From positions 7,198,501 to 7,262,500 of the forward strand of contig NC_092561.1 in assembly GCF_037975245.1 (NCBI RefSeq): a stretch of DNA of 64,000 bases. Direction: 5' to 3'. The first letter of the stretch is position 1, and every line of letters starts with the position of its first letter. A program made the position numbers and the translations under genes. The notes under the pieces are model-generated. The model saw only the letters and a program-made list of their open reading frames with translations. It did no database searches and was not told the DNA's origin. This document shows positions 47,400 through 58,629 of this stretch, piece after piece. The stretch comes from Apostichopus japonicus (lineage: Eukaryota > Echinodermata > Holothuroidea > Aspidochirotida > Stichopodidae).

Positions 47400-47671
47400 T
47401 CATAATGGAATCATGTATGCTTCTAGATGACGAACATGAGTCTTTTCGTGTCTATGACATTTGTCCTTATACAGGAACGCCTTAGAACAGATCCGACATT
47501 TGAAAGGTTTTACTCCTAGGTGGATACTTTCGTGTCTTTTTAACTGCCACCCAGAAGGGAATGTTTTGTGACAAAACTGGCATGCCTCTTTCATCAACAG
47601 CATCTTCCGTCTCTTGTGAATATTTCCAGTCCAAGGGGGGTTACCGACAGTAACCGCCGGGGTTCTGTCAC
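47400..47671 (-). CDS. V1: alternative terminal exon nearest the hub, two zinc fingers
   Basis: The acceptor TTTCTTTTTGTGTGTAG opens a phase-1 frame of 89 residues. Fingers at about residues 33 and 61 have predicted contacts SWQR and YDKR. No third finger follows; the tail is VRHLEAYMIPL. It belongs with V2-V4 by the W-Q finger 1 and by the acceptor block. It is the first terminal exon met by the transcription complex after the constant exons. Confidence 0.88.
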
Positions 47672-47895
47672 CTACACACAAAAAGAAAGACACCATCAGC
47701 ACTACCCTGGAAAAAAAACACTACCTTCAATAATTTCTATAAAATTATGGCACTATTTTCAAGATCAGAATCACTCAGGCTTTTGACATATCTGACTTCC
47801 ACAGACACCTCCTCTCTTACACACTACATTGTGTAATACAGTACACCTTACTTCTTGTCCTACTTGAAAAGGACAAGAAAAGAATCAGAAGTTTC

Positions 47896-48330
47896 TTGAA
47901 ATACTGCTCAAATATATTTTATCTCAACTATGAAAGCCTGGTTGGTAAAGTAAACACTGCTGCTAGAAATGAGTTCATTAGACTAGCTAAGAATATAAAG
48001 AGTTCTAAAGATCACCCACTTCACTCGGAGTTGATCTCTCTGTGCAATAGAACCAACAAGTACAATCTACGAAATCCTACTATCTTGCCAACTTTTAGAA
48101 TTATGCTTTTTAAGTGCTCATTTATCTACAGAGCAGCCATTTATATTCAAAATGGGTTCTTAGAATCCCTGTTATAATACTTTTAATCTTTCAACCTTCT
48201 AATCCTCCATCTTATTTTTTATTTGTTTCATGCTTTCATGATTGTACATTTTACGTCTTTTGTGTATCATTATTATGTGTCCTATTTATAAATTTTGTAA
48301 TTTACACTGGAATAAAGAAATTGAATTGAA
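47896..48330 (+). mobile_element. Non-LTR retrotransposon fragment with 3' tail
   Basis: A plus-strand frame reads IRLAKNIKSSKDHPLHSEL, then NKYNLRNP, LPTFRIMLFKCSFIYRAAI. This matches the order of motifs at the C-terminus of RTE/Rex-like or CR1-like reverse-transcriptase proteins. It is followed by about 150 bases and a GAATTGAAT-type 3' end near 48325. It lacks the catalytic part and is 5'-truncated. Confidence 0.65.
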
Positions 48331-51300
48331 TATCAAACTGATGCAGGAAGACATACACAAAGGAGCCATTTCTTTGTAAATCACACCAAGGGCTTATGAG
48401 TTTGCGATTAGCTATAGCAAAGGTACCTACAAACCCCTACAGAATCACATGATCAAAAATAGGTACTGAAGGGGGTAGAAGGCATCAGAAACTTACAAGG
48501 TGAAAGTAATCATGTGCTCACACAATAAAAAGTACACAAGCAGTAATGTTGTTCCTATCAGTGTACAACAGGTACAGTGGCAACAGGTACAGTAGGCAGA
48601 ACAGAATGTAAAATTATTTTAAGAAACGACGATAGCCGAAGGAGTAAACATTCTCAGTTTGTTTCTTTGGTATGGTGCAAACAACGGGCCAATGTGACTG
48701 GAGGGAGAGGGATCGAAACTGTGAAGGTTTGTCAGTGATAGTGAAATTTTTACTGATATTTAAAAATACTGAAATATTTACTGATTAATTTCATAAAACT
48801 TGCAGACAACATTTTAAACTGACCAAAAAATGGTTACAAAATACAAATTGATTGTTAAGATAGCAAAAATTTGTTTAAGCAGCTTTGGAGATGGTAGTTG
48901 TTTTCAGTGGTGTACATTGCATCCGTGGTTAAATTCTGATATTTTGACATGACAAAACAAGTGTAATAATAAATATAGCAACTTAGAGCAGCTGCTTCGC
49001 AGTCAAAGCAGTACACAGACAGTATGACAATTGTTCTTCAAAAAGCTTTACTTTTTGCATTTTTTAGAAGGTTGTTAAAGTTGTGAAATTCTAGGCATGG
49101 TTACAATCCCATCTTTATGGCCAAATTTCAACGGTACTGATGAGATTTCATAGAGCTAAAGTAACACAAAAAGGGTTTATCTGGTAAATTAAATCTTTCC
49201 TTTAACCAGATTTGCTCGGTACCATTTAGATTGTGAAGGCAACGAAAACTGCAGCTTTAAAGGGGCCCTCCTCAACCAAGGACAACTCTGCCAATTCAAA
49301 CAGCAAGGGAAAGCTTCCCAACAGATTAACCATTGTACAGCATGGTTACTACATGCTTGTATTGAGCACAAATACTGCATCAGATATTTCCTCACAAGCA
49401 AGCATTAAATGTCTCACTGTAACTCCATGACTGCAAACTGTGACGAGTCATTAGAATTGTTTTTCACTAATTAGATTCACTGAAGTAATTACAATATATA
49501 TACATGGTCGACCACTTTATTCAAGGAATTTCTATACTTTATTACTGATAATAATAATCAGCAGTTATTTTTAAAACGCTTGTGCGACCACAAATGTGGG
49601 AGAAGCCCCAAGAGCTTAAGGGTTACAACTCTCATGTCGTCAGGTGGCTTGAAATTCAACATTTTCAACTCAAATTTGGAATCTTTTTCAATTTTAGAAA
49701 GTCATTTCAGATGGGAAAACCGTAGATTGCTCTTGGTATCGAACCCTGAACCTCTCGATTAATAAGCCTCATTTCTTCAAATACCACCACCTTTATCCGC
49801 TCAGCCATAGCACCGATGAATGACGAGACAAATACTTCATCGGAAGGACAGAAAGTTACTGTTAACAGTTAGTTGTTCGAATAAAGAAGTTCTGAGATCA
49901 GATGTTGTTGGTAAAACACAGGCACTTCTTAAGGCACACAGTCTAAGTGTGTGCCTCACTGTACAGTACTTTCAATACTCAAGACTGCCTAGATAGTAAG
50001 TCATTATGTCACACAACCAAGTAGTCATTGACAAGTTTCACTGTACTATTACAATGTTAATAAACGGCTGATTACTTTGTTTGAGTGAATTCTCTCCAAG
50101 TGAAATATGAGGCAGGAATCATGACTAGTTACAAGAACTGTCATTGCTTAATAAAAAGAGACAAATACTGCATAAATGGGATTTATCCGAGTGGTTTCAT
50201 TCTTGGAAAAATATGCTATGCAGTTCATAACTAGTTTCATTACTCAAAATAATAATTAAATAAAAAACATAAAACTGTTAGCAAACTGCTCAGAAGAGCC
50301 TGTGTAAGAAATTACAGTATGTAAGAGTAAGTGGGCCTGATATTTCGATCCTAACAGGAGGCTAAATGACAAGTAACAGAAACTACAAGGTTTCAATGAT
50401 GTTATAACTGTTCTTTTATGATGAATTTCACTTCCTCTACTCTATTCCTTTTTATCAGATTACTACAAAAAAAATAAAAAAATCTGTTTGGGAGGGGTAG
50501 AGTTTAAATGTTTTTGTATTGAAGCATAAACATGATATATCAGAAGAACCATGAGCTTCCAAGGGTATGACAGAGTCTAGGATTGTAAATGTACTGTATC
50601 ATAAATACAAATAATAAAAGTCAGTAGAAACAAAATGCTAAGCACAATTCCTCTCTCAGTGATGTTTTTCTTTACTGTAGACAAATACACCGACAAAAAT
50701 GTGATGTTTTCTAGAGCCGACGTCACACTTTGTTGTCGTAGTACAATCAGTATTGCACTATTTACAGAGCGCAGCGGACTGGGCTAGAGCCCATGGCTTT
50801 AACGACTTTTAGAAGTTATTATTTACAGCACGAGACAGAACTTCAGAGACTAACGTTACTGCAGAAAAACAATCACACGCTGAGCGTTTGTTCACCATTT
50901 TTATTTCTCTTCGTACTGTCATCTTGGAGAAGACATAATGCAGATGTGGGGAGAGATTGGGGCAGCCATTCTTGCTGAAAGGCACATGGAATAAATTCTG
51001 GGGAATTCTTCAGAATCAGATAATAAATTGGATATATCTAGCTCTTACTAGATATCCCTCCTTCCCTCCCTCCACCCCCCCCCCCACTCATCAGTGGTAG
51101 GACTTACGTTCATCAAAAAACTTTCGTTTCCAACTGCTTTTCAATACAGCATAAATTTCCTGAGCTGCATAAAATATGATCAGCTTGTGAAACGTTTTGC
51201 AGTTGCATTGACACTTGAGACAGAAAGACATCCTTGGAGGTGCTTAATATGAATGAAGAATACATGGTCCACCCATCTGGAATATTCCCAACAATTTAAT

Positions 51301-54300
51301 CTATATACCTTTCAGCAATGAAGGAATCACTTCTCTTTCGCTATCACGTCAGAGTCAAACTACTATGGAGGTCTCTCAATGGTAACAGTAAACTTTCCGA
51401 ATGAGAATATCTCAGAAAAAATTACCCCGACCCCTCCCCCACTTATCCAATCCCATATCCCACCCCCCCCCCTTTTGGTCTTGTTTCTTTTCCTGATTTC
51501 CAAAAATTAATCAGACTTTTTTCAAATTGTTCCAATACTTTTTTTCTTTTATATAAATGATAAATATTTTCTCCTCCCTCCCCATTCAATCGCCCAATTG
51601 AGTTTTCCATGGTTCGCACTATGGTGAAAACTTAGCATGTGGGGGGGGGGAAAGACTTAGAGATGTCTCAAGTCAAGAGATGTTTCTGAAGGAAAGAAGA
51701 TGTTGTCTTGAATCAGGACTACCTGTTACCTGAGGAATCCATAGTAATTTGACTGTGACATATACATGTATATTTATGCAGTTACATTTTCTGTCTTGGC
51801 GTCTCCGGGAAAAGTTGCCATTTTTTTAGAATTGAGGCTCTTGACTTACCTTGCTGTATTGTTCATCATCACAAACCTCAATTATAAGTATAAACCATGC
51901 ATCAAAAACCAGCCAAAATGCTTTGTACAAGTTTTAAAAGGAGCAATCTTCACAACTGCAACAGTTTTCAATAAGATTTTTTGAAGTTCACACATCGCCC
52001 CTTTGGAAGACGAAGATATGGCATTTCTATACTGCAAATTGACAATCTAATTTTCTTTGCTTGTCATTTATACAACACTGCTTGCACTCAAGCTGACCAG
52101 ACCGATTAAATATGGAAAGTTCGTGAAAATCTAACCCAAGTGTGTATTAACTGGTTACTATGGAAGCGAGGGTTATTCCAAAGCTTATCTGCTTTTCACT
52201 TCTTGAAAACCTCTCAAAAAGTGATACATTTAAACTATTCAATATCCAATAAATGTTTGGACCAAAGAAAACTAACTGAACAGCATGAAGATACTGACCA
52301 TGTTCAGTTAAAACCTTTGAAAAGTAATCAAGCCTACAAAAAGATTTTCATTCATTCCATCTGTAGAGTAATTTCATTACCACACCAACAATTTTTAATG
52401 TAATGCTTTAGTATTTCTCATCTGTAAATGCCTGACCTATTTACCTTTTTTCTTTACTCTTTCTCTTGGCAAATATGGATTGTCTCCCCTATCACAATGC
52501 AGATATGCTCTTTGAAAACATTATACAAAACACCTTGACTGGATGTGTGATGGCAAAACATGATACACAGAAGTAATTTGCAACGAATCAAACAACTTGT
52601 GTCAAGTTCTACAAATGTCCAAACTCGGTTGCTTCTCCCACGCTTTACTGTATTCCAAAGACTAGCATTTAGAGTTAATACATTAGCTACAAATCAACTT
52701 TTTTTCCTTCTTGGTGGGGAGGATAGGGAGGGGTGGGTGTGGCGTGGATGGGAGAAAGATCGCGTGTTGGACGGGAAGTAGGTGTTGGGACTTATTTTTC
52801 ACAACTCAGCAGCTCTCAGATGGGCACAGCAAATTTGAAGTACATCTACAAACCAAGCTGCAACCCCACCCCCCCCCGCCCCCTTCCCGTTTGTTCACTT
52901 GGCAGATAGTACCCTACATTATTTAATTGGCACACAAATTTCACAGTACAGGGCATGAGAAAGACCACTTAATTCCCTTTGCAATGTATATCAAATAGTG
53001 GTTTGAATTTGTCTTCCTTTCAAGATTCGAAAGGTCCAGATATGGAAGAAAAGTATGTCATGCTTTAGCCAATGTCCATCTTTTCTTTGTTGTACTAGAA
53101 AACACCAATCTAGAACCTAACCGCAACCTCTGGATATTTGTTTGAATTTCACACAAGTTATTTGACGTAAACAAAACCGTATTTGAAATAAAAGTGAAAA
53201 GAATGAGCAAGGGGAAACCTGCTTCAAGTGAAAGAATCGAAACAGTCTGATAATGCATCTCTCTCTCCGGGCTTAAGATATTGACTCTCTTCAAGTCCAA
53301 AAATATAGAACATCGCTGTTGATGAAAAGCGAGTTTGAAAACGTTTGGTTCATGAGATAGTGTCCTTGATTTGTGCATAGATCAAATATTGTAATAATCC
53401 AACACCAACTCTTGATACAACGTACAAGAAATCAAAACTACAGTGGAGGATTCAAGCTTTCGTATATACTAGTTTAAAACTTATCCTCCTCCTCCCCCAC
53501 CCCCACCACCAATGAAACAAAAAACATCTACCCAACTATATTTAAGTTGCTAGTCACTTGTTTATGCATTTACGTATTTGAAAAACTCCAAGTAAATTCA
53601 ATCTTCCTCAAGCCCCAACAACAACTCCAACCTCTTCCCACCCTTCCCTAGTGACCTACCTAAACACCAATCAAGCAAACACCAATCATAGACTGACAAA
53701 ATTTCTTTGGGATCAGTTTGAAATAAGTTCTTTCTCCATAGTGTCTTGCAATTGCCAAAATTTCATCAAACTTTTCTGTAAGCTCAAAACCAATATTCAT
53801 TCATCTCATCCCGTTGAAAGAGATCCCAAGGATCATACCTAAACTCAAACCTGTAGACATTTCCAAGCCTCTAAACCTAGACAAGAACATCCGTCTGTTT
53901 TTTTTTAATAACCAATCAAAATTGGTTGCCTTAAGATAAACCCACCACCATCAATTTTTCAATGACATGATTAAATCTGACCTTATGCACAAATCATGGT
54001 TTACCAAAAATGACATTCTCCTTTGTAAAACACAGCTGGAATCACCTCTTTCTTCATCAGAGACTGGTTTCGTGATTGAGATCACAACCGAAGGTTGTTG
54101 ATTACAACTTCCACTTGAACCAAGCTTCCCCTTGTAACAGTATCAAAGAATGTGTGCACTACAAGGTCACTTACGTTACAATCTTTGTACCAAAGCCATC
54201 GTCTTTCAGAAAGTGTTTCCACACTTGCAGCAAAGTGTCATGTTTGATTACCATATGTCAACATGGTTAGTTATCTGAACACACATTTAACATACAAATG

Positions 54301-54567
54301 CCATGGAAGTTTGATTTTATCCATACTGAATGTCAAAGCAGGCTTCAGCGTTTGAATCAGGAAAAAATTGAAGTCGTTTTCATTTCGTGTAGCAAAACAA
54401 CCCAAAAAAAAGACCCTACATGAGATGCGCCAAGTAGCAGATTTTGTCACAGTTATTATAACTTTTGGCAGAACAATTTGCAAAACAAAATGGAATGGCA
54501 GATAAATTTCTCCTGTGTTTTTTTTGTTTTTCTTCTTTGCAATTTTTGTCATTTCTATCATTTGAAC

Positions 54568-54705
54568 AACAGACCTGTCTATGGCAAGCCAAATGCCCAA
54601 TAAATCGAAGATTGTAAGTTTTCTAAAATGACAAAACTCGGAGTATCGACCAACAAACCAGGCTTTACGATTTATTGGGCTTTTGGCTTGCCATAGGTGT
54701 CTGTT
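54568..54705. repeat. Inverted repeat, 37-40-bp arms
   Basis: The arm AACAGACCTGTCTATGGCAA... at 54568-54608 is matched by the reverse complement of 54668-54705, sharing CTATGGCAAGCCAAA and GCCCAATAAATCG with few mismatches. The loop is about 60 bases. It could be a foldback element or form a hairpin in the pre-mRNA. Confidence 0.8.
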
Positions 54706-55708
54706 AACCTTTCTTTACAATGTAGTAATGTTGGTAAGAAAATGCTTGTTTTTACTTATCAGCCCTACAAAAATTTAAAAAAAAACTGACATAACATTTA
54801 AAAAAAACTTTCCATCATTTTTATATTCTTCCTGTGGCATTTTTCTATGAATAGAGAATGTGCTTATGTGTAGTACTATCGATGTTGTGTGGACAGTATC
54901 TTCACACGATGCTGCAAAATGAATGACACTGAAGGCTGCATTAACATAGTTACTGTTTCAATGTCTTTCCACTGAACGCTCTAAGTCTTTGACACTACTG
55001 GACGTTTTTGGACAAAAATTCAAAAGTTCTTATCTTCCTAGATAGCACAGATATATTGTTATCGGACTATCCTATGATCATTGTACATATTTAAAGTTCG
55101 CAAAATGCTACCAAAGTGCTAAAAAATTTCCACCATCCTCCTTTTTCGTCATATTTCCCAAAAACTTAAAATCGAAACAAAGTGAGTATGAGTCAAATTT
55201 AATGACTAACGTTTTCACCATGGATAATGAAGTTATGAGCTATTAGATGTTCATCAACATAAAAGCACTTTTGATGAGCTCTCAGCTATTAGGCCTCTGA
55301 AGTCAACTATACAAACTATTCTCCCACTTTTAACAACAAAAATGTTTTTACAAGATCAAAGACACTGGAACCTTTGGTGAACCAAATAACTGAACTACTA
55401 CTGCTCTGTGGATATTTCAATCCTCTACCTATAAACTAGAATATCGATAAATTTTGTTACCTCCTCGTCCTAACAAAAGCCCACTTACAACCATTGAAGA
55501 AGAAGTTTTTTGCCCACAAAATTTTTCTTTTCCATCCAGTTACAAAAATTCTACAACCAGCATGTGTGACAAAGCTGAGTTCCGAGCTCCAGCTGTTTAA
55601 TAAAATCGTAGATAAGTTAAACCGGTCGAAAAAAAAGTTACGTCGAGATTGACCTGGTCGTTTGCACATCTTCTTTGATACTGTTCTTTGTATAAAAGAA
55701 TAAAGATT

Positions 55709-55714
55709 ACTTAC
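55709..55714 (-). promoter_or_regulatory. Hub splice donor (GTAAGT)
   Basis: The last constant exon ends AGCA followed by a consensus GTAAGT. It leaves one base (A) of a codon, so exons starting GA or GG make Arg at the junction (for example V24, V20 and V19). All 25 V exons are phase-compatible with it. Confidence 0.85.
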
Positions 55715-55894
55715 TGCTGGTTGAAGGTCCCTGGACCGACTGTCTACTCGTTCCTGGTTGATTTAACACTGCTTGACCCTGCATGCCCGGATTGACTGAA
55801 ACCTGCCCTCTAGAGGCTACGTTCCCTACCGTCGTTCCTTGGTAACCTACTGGCATATGCTGCGTACTTTGAACATTTTGCATTTGGGAAAAGT
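55715..55894 (-). CDS. Constant exon 8: Gln/Ser/Gly-rich tail, hub for alternative splicing
   Basis: A 180-base symmetric exon (phase 1 at both ends; acceptor TTTCTCTACAG, donor GTAAGT) encodes about residues 400-459. The sequence is low-complexity and polar, with Gln, Gly, Val and Ser (FSQMQNVQSTQ, GQAVLNQPGTSRQ). It is probably disordered and serves as a flexible linker between the oligomer body and whichever zinc-finger C-terminus is spliced on. Its frame joins exon 7 exactly. No domain was recognised. Confidence 0.85.
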
Positions 55895-56603
55895 CTGTAG
55901 AGAAATTAATAAAGGTGAATTACATAGTTCCTCCTTAAAAAAAAAAAAGTGTCTATTCTATAACAACACACTTATTATCCCCCGTAGGACCTCTCGCGAG
56001 GTAAAGGGGTTAAACTCCTTTTTGATTTGATTGCATTTCATTCCTCCTAAGTCGAAAATCCTTGTTTTGTATATATTCGTACTCTATTTGAGGGCTCAAT
56101 TTATGAGGACTGTCCAGTAGCCGGAACTATACTTGTGGTCGTCTAAGCGACGAGAACACTTACATTACACAATGCCTCTCCTTTTCTTTTGGAGAGCAAT
56201 GGTTGGTGTTTCTGAGATATTGTTATACAAGCTAGAGGTGTGTGTGGCAAAGTGTGATATAGCAAGCTGCTTTCACATTAGTCCTCCAACAGTTTTGGCA
56301 TCAAACCATATGACAAAATTGTAGATACCTTTCTGTACAGACAACATGCTGATACTATTGGAACTTTTATACAACCCACCTACAACCATACACAGCAATT
56401 ACAGATTACATTAGACAAGCATATCATGAAAGGGAAGGTAGGTTAAATGATTGTGTATACGGGAGGGACATTGAAACAGTGGGCAGTTATTTTTGGGGGG
56501 AAAGAGGAGGAAAGGAGGGTGAGATGAGAGTCAGAGAAAGGGGCGAGAGGGGTGTGAAAGGGGAGAGGAGGGAACGTGGTTAAGTGAGCTGCACTCTACT
56601 TAC
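55895..56603. other. Intron 7
   Basis: About 700 bases with a purine-rich GGGAGAGG-type block near 56495-56575. No other feature. Confidence 0.4.
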
Positions 56604-57089
56604 TTCCTGAAGGTTGAGATTGTTGGAATGATTGCTGATGACCTGTCTGTGGAATGTATCTAACTCTTTGCCTCTGTGATGTTTGCAGACGAGACCCAAC
56701 AGGCCTCCCTCTTGCCCTCGCCCTTTGTTGAGCAAATCTCTGCATTCTTTGGTTGATGGGTAATGCTGCCCTTTGCTGATGTGGTATGGACTGTATGGTA
56801 TCCTGCATGGACTGCTGTACATTTGGCAAGTACTGATTGTGAGGATGAAGCTGTTGTTGTTGATGCTGCTGCTGTTGGTCTGGGGGTAAATGTTGTAACT
56901 GTCTCTGTTGTTGTTGGAGTTGTGTTTGTAAGGCTTGTTGTTCCTGTAGTTGTTGGACCTGGTCCTCCTGCTGCGGTAGCATTTGATCGTCTTGAGATGT
57001 TTCTCCCTGTTCCTGCAATCTCTCTTCGGCGTCCGATGGTATTATTGTTACACTATCTTCCGGTTCTTCCTTAACATTAGCCTCTAGTT
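56604..57089 (-). CDS. Constant exon 7: Gln-rich region with AT-hook-like motif
   Basis: A 486-base symmetric phase-1 exon (acceptor CATAAATAG, donor GTAAGT) encodes about residues 238-399. It opens with an acidic piece holding VKEEPEDS, a SUMO-consensus type site. A long Gln-rich stretch (for example LQTQLQQQQRQLQHL) follows, likely helical or disordered and typical of transcriptional regulators. Near its end lies RARARGRPVGSR (about 56695-56725), a basic cluster with the GRP core of an AT-hook, which may contact the DNA minor groove or act as a nuclear signal. The opposite-strand open frame here is a by-product of CAG/TTG-type codons. Confidence 0.88.
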
Positions 57090-57263
57090 CTATTTATGAA
57101 AGAGAAATGGCAGACCGTTTGAAAACTATTTGGGAGGATTTTAACTACATCGGTGACATAACTTCTTGCACAATGCTAACTATTGCATACTTGCAACCAT
57201 TTTACAAAGCCTGATTGCTGATCAGCTGTGTTAATAATTGTCATGTAATCACAATATGCTAAC
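57090..57263. other. Intron 6, part outside the inserted element
   Basis: Short AT-rich intron sequence next to a hAT-like insertion; nothing else seen. Confidence 0.35.
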
Positions 57264-58086
57264 TAAGCTTGCACGGTTTCGTGAAAACTAACCAGAATGA
57301 AAATATTTCATGGTTCCTTGCTGCTGTTCATTAGTTCCATTCATAGGGAAATTTCTAAGAAAGCCCTAATACAACAACAGCAATTCATGCACACAAAATT
57401 TTGTTGCCAATGTAATGCTAAGCCCTGATATCAATTGCAACACACATCAGTGTGTGAAGACTATCTACCAATATCATCATACCAAGTTTGACGAAATTCC
57501 GACTAATAGCCAAGTTACTGCAATTTGGAGTTTTTCACGTTTGACCCTGTGACCTCATTAATATTCATGATATGAGCACCAAAATAAATAGGGTTAATCT
57601 ACTCACTATGGGCCACCCACCCACCAAGTATGGTAATGATCGGTCATTCCCTTGTTGAGTTATCGTGCGTACAAACTTTTCATACCGAAATATTGCTAAG
57701 CCCGCCCCCTCATAAATATGCATGATATCAATTGCAACTCACATCAGTGTGTGGAGACTATCTACCAATATCATCATACCAAGTTTGAGGAAATTCAGAC
57801 TAATAGTAGCAAAGTTATTGCAATTTGGAGTTTTTCACGTTTGACCCCGTGACCTCATTAATATTCATGATATGAGCACCAAAATCAATAGGGTTCATCT
57901 TCTCACTATGGGCCACCCACCCACCAAGTATGGTAATAATCGGTCATTCCCTTGTTGAGTTATCGTGCATACAAGCTAAAGCGTCACACACACACACACG
58001 CCAACCTGAATACATAGGTTCCTTTGCTTTTAGCAAGGAACCAAAAACTGGTTTCTGAACTAAAACCGGTTTACCGTGCAAGCCTA
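57264..58086. mobile_element. hAT-like non-autonomous element, 823 bp, in intron 6
   Basis: The terminal inverted repeats are TAAGCTTGCACGGT and ACCGTGCAAGCCTA (one mismatch). An exact 8-bp target duplication, ATGCTAAC, flanks them at 57256-57263 and 58087-58094. Inside are two 250-bp direct repeats (57427-57675 and 57724-57975), a CA tract and a GGTTCC...GGAACC hairpin (58017-58042). No transposase is encoded. Size, ends and duplication length fit a hAT derivative. Confidence 0.8.
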
Positions 58087-58404
58087 ATGCTAACAGATGT
58101 ACAGTTCATGGTGTTTGGGTTTGCTTCGTGAAGCAAAGCCGTACCAACTTCAGATATTTTGACAATCACATGCTTTTGATACACCGAAGGAGTAAAAAAA
58201 AATAGTGGCAAGGGATGTCCAACCAATGACTTCAGGAATGTCCAGTAGGTTACGTGTTCTACATATAAGCCTATTAGGCCTTAGAATCTTAATTAATAGG
58301 TTTTATAATAGAAAATACTTCATTCTTCATTCAAACTCTCTCAGCCCCATTTAAAAACATTTTCTATCAACTCCACGTCCCTCTCCAGTAAAACAAAACC
58401 CTAC
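58087..58404. other. Intron 6, remainder
   Basis: AT-rich; no feature apart from the target-site duplication at its start. Confidence 0.35.
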
Positions 58405-58629
58405 CAGCAATTGAGAATATCATTTCGTGTTCGTGTTGGTCGGATTCATCTTCGTCTTTAGTCTGTTCTGTGTTCTCCTGGGAGAGTTCGGGCATATCCG
58501 TCTGAAGATCCAGTTCCAGGACTGGTTCTTCCTGCTGCTGCTCCTGCACCCCATCGTCACCCATCTCTTCGATTATGTCCTCGGATTCGTCTTTGATGAT
58601 AGGAGGAATCTGCTCATCTTCCTTTAAGG
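58405..58629 (-). CDS. Constant exon 6: acidic region
   Basis: A 225-base symmetric phase-1 exon (acceptor CTTTGTTACAACCAG, donor GTAGGG) encodes about residues 163-237. Glu, Asp and Gln dominate (KDESEDIIEEMGDD, QTKDEDESDQHEHE). Acidic tracts after the core are the rule in nucleoplasmin-family histone chaperones, where they help bind histones, so this fits the NPL domain upstream. LKED and IKDE match the SUMO consensus (hydrophobic-K-x-acidic). The donor is weaker than the others. Confidence 0.88.

Larger units (their letters stand above)
47672..55714. other. 8-kb intron between hub exon and first finger exon
   Basis: I find no zinc-finger or other convincing exon here on either strand. It holds a LINE fragment (47896-48330), an inverted repeat (54568-54705) and several poly-G/C runs (51074-51090, 51463-51473, 51641-51650, 52868-52878). 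Open frames of 60-109 codons (for example 53058-53378 and 54271-54600 on the minus strand) lack recognisable motifs. Confidence 0.5.

Noticed and set aside
53058-53378. 106-codon minus-strand open frame as an extra constant exon
   Set aside because: No zinc-finger or NPL-type motif and no convincing acceptor in the right phase; the hub exon already splices in phase to every V exon.
56763-57074. Plus-strand Val-rich open frame
   Set aside because: It is the mirror of the CAG/CAA-rich constant exon 7.
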